Source: Noviherbaspirillum suwonense
Lineage (GTDB): Bacteria > Pseudomonadota > Gammaproteobacteria > Burkholderiales > Burkholderiaceae_D
Direction: 5' to 3'
Assembly (NCBI RefSeq): GCF_900182955.1
Contig: NZ_FXUL01000016.1
Coordinates: forward strand, 1 to 64,000
DNA: 64,000 nt
Shown in pieces: positions 8,101 through 15,908 of the stretch. The notes under the pieces were generated by a model that saw only the letters and a program-made list of their open reading frames with translations, ran no database searches and had not been told where the DNA came from. Within the stretch, counting starts at the first letter, position 1. Every line of letters begins with the position of its first letter. The position numbers and the translations under genes are program-made.

Positions 8101-9592
8101 CGCTGCCGATCACATTGCGTATGTTGAACAACGTGTCGATTTCGCCGATGCCCACGGTCGCCGTGTGCGCCGTGAGGTCGACGCTCAGCGGCCCGGCCGA
8201 GACCAGGTCGGCATAGGTCACGGTATTGTTGCCAAGCCCGCCGTCGATGAAATCGTCGCCACGTCCGCCGTTGAGCATATCGTCGCCATCGCCGCCCTGC
8301 AGCGTGTCATTGCCGTCGCCGCCGAACAGGCCGTCGTTGCCATCGCCACCATCGAGGACGTTCGCCTGCACGTCGCCGGCCAGGCTGTCCGCCGCGGCGC
8401 TTCCGGTGACGTTCTGTATGTTGGTCACGGTATCGATTTCGCTGGCGCCCACCGTGGCCGTATGGGACGCGAGGTCGACGCTCAGTGGGCCGGCGCCCAC
8501 CAGATCAAGGTATGTCACGGTATTGGTGCCGGCGCCGCCGTCGACGGCGTCGTTGCCGGTGCCCGGGGCCAGAATGTCGTCGCCAGCGCCGCCCTGTAGC
8601 GTGTCATTGCCACTCCTGCCCAGCAGAATGTCGTTGCCGGCGCCGCCGTCGAGGATGTCATTGCCGGCCCCGGCATCGAGCGTGTTGGCCCCGGCGTTGC
8701 CGGTGAGGCGGTCGGCGCCGCCGCCGCTCAGTACATTTTCGATACTGGCAAGCGTGTCGGTCTCGGTGCCGGTCACGGCCGTGCCGGTCGCGAGATTAAT
8801 GGTCACGGCCGCGGTGGTCAGGTCGTTGTAGTTCACCGTGTCGATGTCGGCGCCGCCGTCGATGCTGTCGTTGCCGGCGTCATGCAGGAACAGGTCGTTG
8901 CCGGCGCCGCCGATCAGGACATCGTTCCCGGCCGCACCGCTGATGATGTCGTTGCCGGCCCCGCCGTCGATGCGGTTAACCAGGCTGTCGCCAGTCAGCG
9001 CATCGCCGGCCTCCCCGCCGATCAGGTTCTCGATATTGAGCAGCGTGTCGTTGCCCGCGCCGCCGGTGGCCGTCCCGGCCGTGAGATTGACCGTGACCGC
9101 GCCCGGCGTGCCGGCATAGGAGGCCGTGTCGATGCCGAGGCCGCCGTCCAGCCGGTCGTTGCCCAGCCCGCCGACAAGCGTGTCGTCATTGCCGTCCCCG
9201 CCAAGGATGTCATTCCCATCGCCGCCATCGACCAGGTCCACGCCGGAACCGCCGGACATCGTGTCGACGCCGCCGCCGCCGAGCATCTGGTCGTTGCCGG
9301 AGCCGCCATCCATCGAGTCGTCGCCGTCGCCGCCCAGCATGCTGTCGTCACTGGAGCCGCCCGCCACGATGTCGTTGCCCGCGCCGGCGTCGATGACATC
9401 GTTCCCCGCCCCGCCATTGATGTTGTCGTTGCCATCACCGCCCGTGACCTTGTCCTCCCCAGCGCCAGCATCAATCGCATCATTCCCGGCGCCGCCGTCG
9501 ATGGTGTCGTTGCCACCCAGGCCGTTAATGTTGTCCGCTGCACTAGTGCCGATGAGGATGTCATTGCCCAACGTGCCGCTGATCGTAGCCAT
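5171..9592 (-). CDS. Large RTX calcium-binding repeat protein, type I secretion substrate
   Basis: The 1473-residue protein is composed almost entirely of glycine/aspartate nonapeptides (GGxGxDxUx), starting about residue 6 with GTLGNDILIG and continuing nearly to the C-terminus. Such repeats form calcium-bound parallel beta-rolls after secretion. Between blocks are recurring linkers with TVNL/SVDL, ENL or NVxGS motifs, and two YTLxANLENL units. It has no Sec signal and no recognisable protease, lipase or toxin domain. It ends LDFVFA, an Asp followed by hydrophobic residues, as in C-terminal type I signals. Next to an ABC exporter and HlyD it is their likely substrate, perhaps a surface layer, adhesin or matrix protein. 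The start follows AAAGGAT. Confidence 0.93.
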   Translation of the reverse strand: MATISGTLGNDILIGTSAADNINGLGGNDTIDGGAGNDAIDAGAGEDKVTGGDGNDNINGGAGNDVIDAGAGNDIVAGGSSDDSMLGGDGDDSMDGGSGNDQMLGGGGVDTMSGGSGVDLVDGGDGNDILGGDGNDDTLVGGLGNDRLDGGLGIDTASYAGTPGAVTVNLTAGTATGGAGNDTLLNIENLIGGEAGDALTGDSLVNRIDGGAGNDIISGAAGNDVLIGGAGNDLFLHDAGNDSIDGGADIDTVNYNDLTTAAVTINLATGTAVTGTETDTLASIENVLSGGGADRLTGNAGANTLDAGAGNDILDGGAGNDILLGRSGNDTLQGGAGDDILAPGTGNDAVDGGAGTNTVTYLDLVGAGPLSVDLASHTATVGASEIDTVTNIQNVTGSAAADSLAGDVQANVLDGGDGNDGLFGGDGNDTLQGGDGDDMLNGGRGDDFIDGGLGNNTVTYADLVSAGPLSVDLTAHTATVGIGEIDTLFNIRNVIGSAGADSLSGEAQDNRIEGGDGNDSLAGGGGDDTLAGGLGDDSYLVFDAGTSLLGDAVVEAANAGTDTVLTKLSSYTLSANLENLAYTGTYPAGSFTGTGNALDNSIEGGAGVDLLSGGAGNDTLRGNDGDDVIAGGAGADVLDGGAGTDTVSYSDAGAAVTVDLASGSALSAEGNDVLTGFERVLGSQFADSVSGNASANLIDGGAGNDTIDGGAGDDVVKGDAGDDALSGNEGNDVIDGGNGNDTVSYAYLDNGRAIAVNLAAGTAFGLNEDDILTGIESVIGSAGDDLFTGDAQDNQLDGGDGNDTLNGGAGVDSIYGGSGADLINGGSGNDSIDGGAGNDTFVIEVGSKTVAGGAGMDSFQFVQADFGTITIADFEDGSEKLDFSSILNPLYAASNLDIQQIGADVQIRFVDPTTHVALPDTVLLQGESAASITGDDMVFRNVITTIVGTAGNDHLVGGAGVDLMQGLAGDDILDGAAGSDTLDGGAGNDTALFAVSSDATVDLVTGLAHIGADIDTLIGIENVSTGAGNDQITGSAGDNVLSGGAGDDTLLGGDGNDTLVGGSGVNVLNGGNGFDAVSYADYGRGVSVLLSTGSLIGSAELLTPDAAFTFSDALSSVERVTGSEFDDTLRAGNLGNTLMGGSGNDLLIGGFGSDVLVGGAGVDSLVGNAGNDLFIIDTNGLSESIQDVVNVDILDPGNIDTVRIVDAIDMSGLPVSYTLAANLENLDYTGMGNFTGSGNGRANTITGSNGNDILDGDPGVGDLDAVLGRGADNINGGSGDDILKGHGQLSNFDGGDGFDIISYAGSSVPYDIDLALGQANNTNRNSSDPFDVPYIDYLTSVEGVLGGEAGDIITGNSEPNRLYGNGGNDVIKGGAGNDILVGGAGNDVFMFGPGGGSNDVIQDFHSINLNEDANQEFDVIDLTAYGQGLIFSMTADASGLSTVVTVTGTAFTDSFTVQDVPMGVLNSLDFVFA

Positions 9593-9723
9593 GGTATTTA
9601 TCCTTTAATGCTTCCGTTAGGCAGTTGCCCGCACACGTGCGGCGAAGCTTGTCCAGTCAACAACGTGCGCCGCCAACAGCGTTCGTTAATCGATCTTTTG
9701 AAACCGGCAGATACCAAAACATT

Positions 9724-9752
9724 AAACGTTTTAACCAAAAGTCAAAACGTTT
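9724..9752. promoter_or_regulatory. Pair of AAACGTTT palindromes, candidate operator upstream of the RTX gene
   Basis: The 8-base palindrome AAACGTTT occurs at 9724-9731 and again at 9745-9752, exactly 21 bases apart, i.e. two helical turns, about 130-160 bases upstream of the RTX start. On the minus strand TTGACT between the two copies could be a -35 element, but no strong -10 follows. The arrangement suggests two dimers of a regulator on the same DNA face. The regulator is unknown. Confidence 0.4.
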
Positions 9753-9938
9753 GCAAGCACGTCAGGCGACTATATTTTTCTTCGGAAATTGAACTGGCAC
9801 TGGGTCCAGGACACTGGAAGCAGCGCACGCAAGAAATTAATCGGACGACGAATCCAGCGCTGCATTGCGCATACCGGAACCCGCGCAGCGATAGCCTCCG
9901 TTATGCCTAACCCTGATTTAGAAGGCGTCATGAAAAGC

Positions 9939-10097
9939 CGTAGGGTGCACTAAGCAAAGCGCATTCCACCATTCGTTGCGAACAGGCGATGGTGCTTGAA
10001 TGGGCAATGCTGCAATGTGCTGCGCTTATTACAGCCCACGAGCCATGTTGAGGAATCGGAACTATCGATCTCATCCGGCACGCCATGACTTCGGTCT
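9939..10097 (+). repeat. Dispersed inverted-repeat element, copy A
   Basis: This is the most diverged of three related intergenic elements. It starts GTAGGGTGCACTAAGC and contains ACCATTCGTTGCGAACAGG, which is identical in copy C. It closes with TGCTGCGCTTATTACAGCCC followed by a conserved flank (GAATCGG, then ACTATCGATCTCATCCGGC). Copies B (26323-26480) and C (43802-43962) share the whole layout. Confidence 0.75.
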
Positions 10098-10104
10098 GGT
10101 ATTA

Positions 10105-10226
10105 GCCCCGCGCAGCGACTGTCGCCGTTGGCCCCGCGCAGCGACCGTTGCCGTTGACGTTGGCCCCGCGCAGCGACCGTTGCCGTTGACGTTAGCCCCG
10201 CGCAGCGACCGTTGCAGTTGCTTTTG
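10105..10226. repeat. Short tandem repeat, 32-bp unit
   Basis: The core GCCCCGCGCAGCGA starts at 10105, 10131, 10163 and 10195. The last three copies are spaced exactly 32 bases apart and the first 26, as if six bases had been lost. Each unit continues with CCGTTGCCGTTGACGTT or close variants. The array directly abuts the dispersed element, copy A. It is too short, and its unit too directly repeated without unique spacers, to be CRISPR. Confidence 0.85.
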
Positions 10227-10268
10227 AAGTGGCCGTTGCAGTGAATCCCCGTTAGATGGCGACGCGTC

Positions 10269-10350
10269 GCCAGCGCCTGAAACGGATAAAGAAGCGTCCG
10301 CTGTCTGAGCGAAGCGAGTTTCGGACGCTTCCCGTTTCAGGTGCTGGCGG
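10269..10350. repeat. Imperfect long inverted repeat
   Basis: A left arm at 10269-10300 (GCCAGCGCCTGAAACGG then GAAGCGTCCG) pairs with a right arm at 10324-10350 (CGGACGCTTCCCGTTTCAGG then TGCTGGC). The loop is about 23 bases and the left arm carries a short insertion. The sequence resembles intergenic repeats I associate with many betaproteobacterial genomes, but I cannot verify other copies here. Confidence 0.55.
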
Positions 10351-10575
10351 CGCGTGCAGTCCGCGCAGCGGACCGCCATCGTAGGGGTCGCCTTTTTTGC
10401 CCCACTTTTTTGGCGAAGCAAAAAAGCGGGTCGGCCGCCGGGCCGAACACCCGGCTACTCCCCACGGCAGTGAAGCCTCAACGTTTCACCCGCCAGCAGA
10501 CGCAGCAGGAGCGCTTTGCGCTGTAGCCCATTGCAAACGTGAAGACGAAAAGCCGGGCAAACGCCCCGCCAATCC

Positions 10576-10950
10576 TCATCCCCCCAACGCCCGCCAAGCA
10601 GCAAACCCCGCAATACAGCAAACAATTGACCCCACCAGATGCAGCCCAATATGCGCCATCGCCCACCCATACTGCCCCCGCTGCAGCAAAATCATCGCCT
10701 CGGCAGAAAACGTCGAAAACGTCGTCAGCCCGCCCAGAAACCCCGTCACCGCAAACAACCGCCAAACCTCCGGCACCCCCGGATACCGCTCGAAGAAAGC
10801 CACCGCCATCCCGATCATGAACCCACCCGCCAGGTTCGCCGCCAGCGTCCCATACGGCAACACCGCATGCATCGAATTAAGCGCGATCCCCAGCAACCAG
10901 CGCAGCCATGCGCCAATGGCCGCCCCGCACCCCACCGCCAGCCAGTTCAT
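10576..10950 (-). CDS. crcB: Fluoride ion channel CrcB/FluC
   Basis: This 124-residue membrane protein has four hydrophobic segments and the family hallmark GGLTTFSTFS at about 74-83. An Asn-rich pore segment (TLAANLAGGF, about 35-44) matches FluC. The family forms dual-topology dimers in the inner membrane that expel fluoride. Its ATG overlaps the moaE stop by four bases, so it is translationally coupled to the molybdopterin operon. No separate promoter or fluoride riboswitch is visible in front of it. Confidence 0.93.
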   Translation of the reverse strand: MNWLAVGCGAAIGAWLRWLLGIALNSMHAVLPYGTLAANLAGGFMIGMAVAFFERYPGVPEVWRLFAVTGFLGGLTTFSTFSAEAMILLQRGQYGWAMAHIGLHLVGSIVCCIAGFAAWRALGG

Positions 10951-11411
10951 CCGGGCGCGCCCTCGCGCCAGCGTTTCAGCGCCGTCTCGTCGCTGCTGCG
11001 CGCATCGACCCAGCGCGCCCCCTCCGGCGTCTGTTCCTTCTTCCAGAACGGCGCTTCGCTCTTCAGGTAATCCATGATGAATTCGCAGGCGGCGAATGCC
11101 TCGCCACGGTGCGCCGACAGCGTGACCACCAGCACGATCTGCTCCTGCGGCCGCATCGGCCCGACACGATGCACCACCAGCGCGTCGGCCAGGTGGAAAC
11201 GTGCGCAGGCCCTGGCGACAATGTCTTCCAGCGCCTTTTCGGTCATGCCCGGGTAATGCTCCAACTCCAGCTCGGCAACGCTGGCGCCCTCGTTCATGTC
11301 GCGCACCGTGCCGACGAAAGTGACCACGGCGCCGACCTCGGGCCGGCCGGCGCGGAGCAGCCGCACTTCCTCCGACAGGTCGAAATCGGCAGTCTGCACA
11401 CGTACCGGCAT
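10947..11411 (-). CDS. moaE: Molybdopterin synthase catalytic subunit MoaE
   Basis: The 154-residue protein combines with MoaD to convert cyclic pyranopterin monophosphate to molybdopterin in the cytoplasm. Family features are VGTVRD (about 33-38), LELEHYPGM (48-56), VVHRVGPM, and the active-site SEAPFWKKE segment (about 117-125) whose lysines contact the substrate. Length is normal. The start at 11411 follows GTAGGAG. It lies 17 bases after moaD and overlaps crcB by four bases. Confidence 0.95.
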   Translation of the reverse strand: MPVRVQTADFDLSEEVRLLRAGRPEVGAVVTFVGTVRDMNEGASVAELELEHYPGMTEKALEDIVARACARFHLADALVVHRVGPMRPQEQIVLVVTLSAHRGEAFAACEFIMDYLKSEAPFWKKEQTPEGARWVDARSSDETALKRWREGAPG

Positions 11412-11428
11412 TGCGTTCTCCTACGGGA

Positions 11429-11686
11429 TCAGCCGCCGGTGACCGGCGGGAAAAAGGCGACTTCGCAGCCGTCGGTCAGCGGCGTCGCCTCGTCCGCCAT
11501 CAGCTGGTTGCAGGCCATGCGCAGCGAGCGGCCAGGCGCCAGCGCCGCGGCCCAGGTCTCGCCGCGCTCGCGCAGCAAGCCGCGCAGCGCACCGACGGTC
11601 GTGATGCCCGGGGGCAGCGTGACCGTTTCCTGCGACGCGCCCAGCGCCTCGCGGATGCTGGCGAAAAAGCGGAGCTGTATGTTCAT
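11429..11686 (-). CDS. moaD: Molybdopterin synthase sulfur carrier subunit MoaD
   Basis: This 85-residue ubiquitin-like protein ends in the required Gly-Gly (FFPPVTGG), which is adenylated and thiocarboxylated to donate sulfur to molybdopterin through MoaE. The N-terminal IQLRFFASIREALG and the internal NQLMADE and DGCEVAFFPP segments are typical. Its ATG overlaps the moeA stop by four bases, so moeA, moaD, moaE and crcB appear to be translated as one coupled set. Confidence 0.95.
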   Translation of the reverse strand: MNIQLRFFASIREALGASQETVTLPPGITTVGALRGLLRERGETWAAALAPGRSLRMACNQLMADEATPLTDGCEVAFFPPVTGG

Positions 11687-12936
11687 GACGGGTAGAGCAA
11701 TTGGTTGAACGGGATGAAGCGCACCAGGTCGCCGGGCGCGATGGCCTGGCCGGGCGGATTGTCGATCAGGCCGTCGGCCCAGACGGTGGAAGTTAGCACG
11801 CCCGAACCCTGGTTGGGGAACAGGTCCAGCCCGCCGGCGGCATTGATGCGCGCGCGCAGGAATTCATTGCGCCGGTCCGCCTTCGGCCACGCGAAGTCGG
11901 CGCGCAGCATGAAGCCGGCCGGCGGCGCATCGGCCATGCCTGCGAGGCGGCGGATGAAGGGCCGCACGAACAGCAGGAAGGTGACGAAGCTCGACACCGG
12001 GTTGCCCGGCAGTCCGAGGAAAAACGCGGCGTCGTCGCCTTCCTTGCCGCCTTCCCTGCGAACTTCGCCAAATGCCAGCGGCTTGCCGGGCTTGACCGCG
12101 ATCTGCCACATGTCGAGCCGGCCTTCGGCTTCCACCGCAGGCTTGATGTGGTCCTCCTCGCCGACCGAGACGCCGCCGGACGTGATGATCAGGTCATGCC
12201 CGGCGGCCGCCTTGCGCAAGGTGTCGCGGGTCGCCTGCAGGCTGTCGGGCACGATGCCGTAGTCGGTGATGTCGCAGCCCAGGTTCTGCAGCAGGCCGCG
12301 CAGCAGGTAGCGGTTGGAGTTGTAGATCGCGCCGGGCGCCAGCGGCTCGCCCGGCATCGCCAGCTCGTCGCCGGTGAAGAAGACCGCGACCCGCGGACGG
12401 CGCAGCACCGGCAGCGTCGCCAGCCCGACCGATGCCGCCAGGCCCAGCTCCTGCGCCCGCAGCAGGCTGCCGGCCGCCAGGATCACGCTGCCGGCGCGGA
12501 TGTCCTCGCCGGCGCGGCGTATCCATGCGCCGGACGCCGGCGCATGGTTGACCTGCACCGTCTCGCCGTCGGCGGTCTTTTCGGCGACGCACATTTCCTG
12601 CATCACCACCGCGTCGGCGCCGGGCGGAATCAGCGCGCCGGTGAAGATGCGGGCCGCGGTGCCCGGCTGCAGCGGCTGGCCGACATGGCCGGCGGGTATG
12701 CGCTGCGACACCGGCAGCCGCGCCGCGCCGCTGGCGCAGTCGGCGGCGCGCACCGCGTAGCCGTCCATCTGGGTATTGTCCATCGACGGCACGTCGAGCT
12801 GGGAGCGCTGGTCGGCCGCCAGCACGCGGCCGTTGGCGTCCAGCGTGGGCACGGTCTCGGTCGAGGTCACCGGGCGCGCGGCGCCCAGCAGGAAGTCCAG
12901 CGCTTCGCGCACGGTCAGCATGGGCCTGGTCGTCAT
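11683..12936 (-). CDS. moeA: Molybdopterin molybdenumtransferase MoeA
   Basis: MoeA (417 residues) inserts molybdate into adenylated molybdopterin. The segment PSMDNTQMDGYAVR at about 50-63 holds the family DGYA motif. ITSGGVSVGEEDH (about 251-263) and LPGNPVSSFVTF (about 317-328) are the conserved MPT-binding segments. A C-terminal beta domain ends LVRFIPFNQLLYPS. It begins ten bases after thrC, so threonine and molybdenum cofactor genes are in one transcript. Confidence 0.95.
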   Translation of the reverse strand: MTTRPMLTVREALDFLLGAARPVTSTETVPTLDANGRVLAADQRSQLDVPSMDNTQMDGYAVRAADCASGAARLPVSQRIPAGHVGQPLQPGTAARIFTGALIPPGADAVVMQEMCVAEKTADGETVQVNHAPASGAWIRRAGEDIRAGSVILAAGSLLRAQELGLAASVGLATLPVLRRPRVAVFFTGDELAMPGEPLAPGAIYNSNRYLLRGLLQNLGCDITDYGIVPDSLQATRDTLRKAAAGHDLIITSGGVSVGEEDHIKPAVEAEGRLDMWQIAVKPGKPLAFGEVRREGGKEGDDAAFFLGLPGNPVSSFVTFLLFVRPFIRRLAGMADAPPAGFMLRADFAWPKADRRNEFLRARINAAGGLDLFPNQGSGVLTSTVWADGLIDNPPGQAIAPGDLVRFIPFNQLLYPS

Positions 12937-12946
12937 CGTGTCTGCC

Positions 12947-14407
12947 TTACAGTCCGGTGTGGACCCTGATGTACTGCTTGACCTCGGCGGCGTCGGCCGG
13001 CATCACCACGAAGCGCTGCGGCAGCGACTCGATGTTGCCGAAACCGGCCGGGCGCTCGGCTTCATGCCCGAGCGCTTCCTGTATGGTCTCGTTGAACTTG
13101 GCCGGCAGCGCGGTCTCCAGCACGATCATGGTCACGCCCGGCTTCACGTGCTCGCGCGCGACCTTGACGCCGTCGGCGGTATGGGTGTCGATGGTCACGC
13201 CATGCCGCGCATGCACGTCGCGTATCGTCGCCAGCCGGTCCTGGTGCAGCGACTTGCCCGACACGAAACCGTATTGCGCGACCTTGGCAAACTCGTCGCC
13301 GTCGCTGCCGGGGCCGCCGGACAGGTCGAAGCCGCCATGCGTGTCGACCTTGCGGAACAGCGACGCGACGCGCTCGGCATCCCTTCCCAGCAGGTCGAAA
13401 ACGAAACGCTCGAAATTGGACGCCTTGCTGATGTCCATGCTGGGGCTGGTCGTGTGGTAGGTCTCGGAGGACTTGCGCACGCGGTAGATGCCGGTGCGGA
13501 AAAACTCGTCCAGCACATCGTTCTCATTGGTCGCCACCACCAGCTGGTCGATCGGCAGGCCCATCATGCGGGCGATGTGGCCCGCGCAGACATTGCCGAA
13601 ATTCCCCGAGGGCACGGCGAACGACACCTTCTGCTCGTTGGACGTGGTGGCCAGCAGGTAGCCGCGGAAGTAGTAGACGACCTGGGCGACGACCCGCGCC
13701 CAGTTGATCGAGTTGACCGTGCCGATCTTTTGCGTGGCCTTGTACGACAGGTCGTTGGACACCGCCTTGACGATGTCCTGGCAGTCGTCGAACACGCCTT
13801 CGACTGCAATATTGAAAATGTTTTCGTCCTGCAGGCTGAACATCTGCGCGGTCTGGAAGCTGCTCATCTTGCGATGCGGCGACAGCATGAAGACGCGGAT
13901 GCCCTTCTTGCCGCGCATCGCATATTCGGCCGCGCTGCCGGTGTCGCCGGAGGTCGCGCCGAGGATGTTGAGCTCCGCGTGCTGGCGCGACAGCGTGTAC
14001 TCGAACAGGTTGCCCAGCAACTGCATCGCCATGTCCTTGAAGGCCAGCGTCGGGCCGTTGGACAGCGCCTGCAGCACCAGCTTGCCGCCATCCTTCTCTT
14101 CCAGCGTGCGCAGCGGCGTGATCTGTTCCGCCAGTTCGCCGGCGCGGACATTGCAGTAGACCTCGGGCGTGTAGGTCTTGCGGACCAGCATGCGCAGGTC
14201 CTCGGCCGGGATGTCCGTCGCAAAGCGCGACAGGATCTCGAACGCCAGGTCGGCATAGGACAGCGAGCGCCAGGCGTCGAGGTCGGCGCTGCTGACCTGC
14301 GGATAGGCGTCGGGCAGGTAGAGCCCGCCGTCGGGCGCCAGGCCGGCGAGCAGTATTTCGGAAAATTGCTGGGCGGCGACATGGCCGCGCGTGGAGATGT
14401 AATGCAT
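12947..14407 (-). CDS. thrC: Threonine synthase
   Basis: ThrC converts O-phosphohomoserine to threonine using PLP, the last step of the pathway. The start MHYISTRGHVAAQQFSEIL at 14407 matches the family; 22 further in-frame codons upstream look like untranslated leader. The PLP lysine is K124 in PTLAFKDMAMQ, and ATSGDTGSAAEYA is the phosphate-binding segment. At 486 residues it is a long-type threonine synthase of the E. coli/yeast class. It follows hom on the same strand, about 100 bases downstream. Confidence 0.95.
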   Translation of the reverse strand: MHYISTRGHVAAQQFSEILLAGLAPDGGLYLPDAYPQVSSADLDAWRSLSYADLAFEILSRFATDIPAEDLRMLVRKTYTPEVYCNVRAGELAEQITPLRTLEEKDGGKLVLQALSNGPTLAFKDMAMQLLGNLFEYTLSRQHAELNILGATSGDTGSAAEYAMRGKKGIRVFMLSPHRKMSSFQTAQMFSLQDENIFNIAVEGVFDDCQDIVKAVSNDLSYKATQKIGTVNSINWARVVAQVVYYFRGYLLATTSNEQKVSFAVPSGNFGNVCAGHIARMMGLPIDQLVVATNENDVLDEFFRTGIYRVRKSSETYHTTSPSMDISKASNFERFVFDLLGRDAERVASLFRKVDTHGGFDLSGGPGSDGDEFAKVAQYGFVSGKSLHQDRLATIRDVHARHGVTIDTHTADGVKVAREHVKPGVTMIVLETALPAKFNETIQEALGHEAERPAGFGNIESLPQRFVVMPADAAEVKQYIRVHTGL

Positions 14408-14509
14408 CGGGTATCCGGGTGGCGTGGTGCGTGTTGCGTGGGCTGATGGCGGATTATAAAGCGTTGCCGGCAATCGGCGCGGCCGTGGCCGCGGCCGGCA
14501 ACGCGGGAA

Positions 14510-15820
14510 TCAGGCCAGCTGTTCGAGCCTGATCCGGGTGACCTTGCCCTGCACCGTCGGCAGCGCCTCGATGCGGGCAATCGCCGCATCCACGTTCTTT
14601 TCCTGGGTCTGGTGCGTCAGCAGGATGATGTCGGTGTGGTCCTTGCCCTCGTCCGGCTCCTTCTGCAGCATCGCGTCGATCGAGATGGTGGCGTCGGCCA
14701 GCACGCGGGTGATGTCGGCCAGCACGCCCAGCTGGTCGGCGACGCAGACGCGCAGGTAGTAGCTGGTGGTGACTTCGGACATCGGCAGCACCGGGATGTC
14801 CGACATCGCGTCCGGCTGGAAGGCCAGGTGCGGCACCCGGTGTTCCGGGTCGGCGGTGGCGAGCCGGGTGATGTCGACCAGGTCGGCAATGACGGCCGAC
14901 GCGGTCGGCTCGGCGCCGGCGCCCTTGCCGTAGTACAGCGTCGCGCCCACCGCGTCGCCCTGCACCAGCACCGCGTTCATCGCGCCTTCCACGTTGGCGA
15001 TCAGCCGCCGGGCCGGGATCAGCGTCGGATGCACCCGCAGCTCGATGCCGGCGGCAGTGCGGCGGGCGATGCCCAGCAGCTTGATCCGGTAGCCCAGCTG
15101 CTCGGCATAGCGGATGTCGGTGGCGCTGAGCTTGGTGATGCCCTCGACGTGGGCGCGGTCGAACTGGACCGGGATGCCGAAGGCGATGGCCGACATCAGC
15201 GTGGCCTTGTGCGCGGCGTCGACGCCCTCGATGTCGAAGGTCGGGTCGGCCTCGGCATAGCCCAGGCGCTGCGCTTCCTTCAGCACCGTGTCGAAGTCCA
15301 GGCCCTGGTCGCGCATCTCGGAGAGGATGAAGTTGGTCGTGCCGTTGATGATGCCGGCGACCCATTCGATGCGGTTGGCCGACAGGCCTTCGCGCAGCGC
15401 CTTGATGATCGGTATGCCGCCGGCGACCGCCGCCTCGAATGCGACCATCACGCCCTTCTCCTGCGCCGCGCGGAAGATCTCGGTGCCGTGCAGCGCCAGC
15501 AGCGCCTTGTTGGCGGTCACCACGTGCTTGCCGTTGGCGATGGCCTTCAGCACCAGCGTCTTGGCGATGCCGTAGCCGCCGATCAGTTCGACGACGATGT
15601 CGATGTCCGGGTTGTCGACGACCAGGTTGGCGTCATTCACCACCTCGCACTGGCCGCCGGTCAGTTCGGTTGCGCGGGCGGTGTCGAGGTCGGCCACCAT
15701 CACGATCTCGATGCCGCGGCCGGCGCGGCGGCGGATTTCTTCCTGGTTGCGCTTGAGGACGTTGAATGTGCCGGCGCCGACGGTGCCGATGCCTAGCAGG
15801 CCTACTCTGATGGGTTTCAT
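14510..15820 (-). CDS. hom: Homoserine dehydrogenase
   Basis: This 436-residue enzyme reduces aspartate semialdehyde to homoserine at the branch point to threonine and methionine. It has an N-terminal NAD(P)-binding glycine loop (GLLGIGTVGAG at 8-18), the VVTANKALLA catalytic lysine segment (about 100-109), the INGTTNFIL signature (about 171-179), and a C-terminal ACT domain (about 355-436) typical of threonine-feedback-regulated monofunctional enzymes. It lies 88 bases after alaA and upstream of thrC. Confidence 0.95.
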   Translation of the reverse strand: MKPIRVGLLGIGTVGAGTFNVLKRNQEEIRRRAGRGIEIVMVADLDTARATELTGGQCEVVNDANLVVDNPDIDIVVELIGGYGIAKTLVLKAIANGKHVVTANKALLALHGTEIFRAAQEKGVMVAFEAAVAGGIPIIKALREGLSANRIEWVAGIINGTTNFILSEMRDQGLDFDTVLKEAQRLGYAEADPTFDIEGVDAAHKATLMSAIAFGIPVQFDRAHVEGITKLSATDIRYAEQLGYRIKLLGIARRTAAGIELRVHPTLIPARRLIANVEGAMNAVLVQGDAVGATLYYGKGAGAEPTASAVIADLVDITRLATADPEHRVPHLAFQPDAMSDIPVLPMSEVTTSYYLRVCVADQLGVLADITRVLADATISIDAMLQKEPDEGKDHTDIILLTHQTQEKNVDAAIARIEALPTVQGKVTRIRLEQLA

Positions 15821-15908
15821 GGTGATTCCGGATGGATGGTGACGAATATTCTGGATGGAGGGACCCGAATGGGCGGACCGTGCTGCCGGCCCGCCCGCGG
15901 AACGCGGC

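Larger units (their letters stand above)
9593..10575. other. Repeat-rich non-coding region between crcB and the RTX gene
   Basis: These 983 bases contain no gene I can support. In order they hold: a comparatively AT-rich stretch upstream of the RTX gene with two AAACGTTT palindromes (9724-9752); copy A of a dispersed element (9939-10097); a short 32-bp tandem array (10105-10226); an imperfect inverted repeat (10269-10350); and T- and A-rich hairpin-like sequence around 10390-10430. The open frames here are short and look unlike proteins. Confidence 0.7.

Noticed and set aside
5312-9910. Several long plus-strand open frames antisense to the RTX gene
   Set aside because: They mirror the repeated codons of the RTX gene, giving valine- or serine/proline-rich repeats with no start signals and no known fold.
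10105-10226. Tandem repeat as a possible CRISPR array
   Set aside because: The unit repeats head to tail without unique spacers and there are no cas genes.
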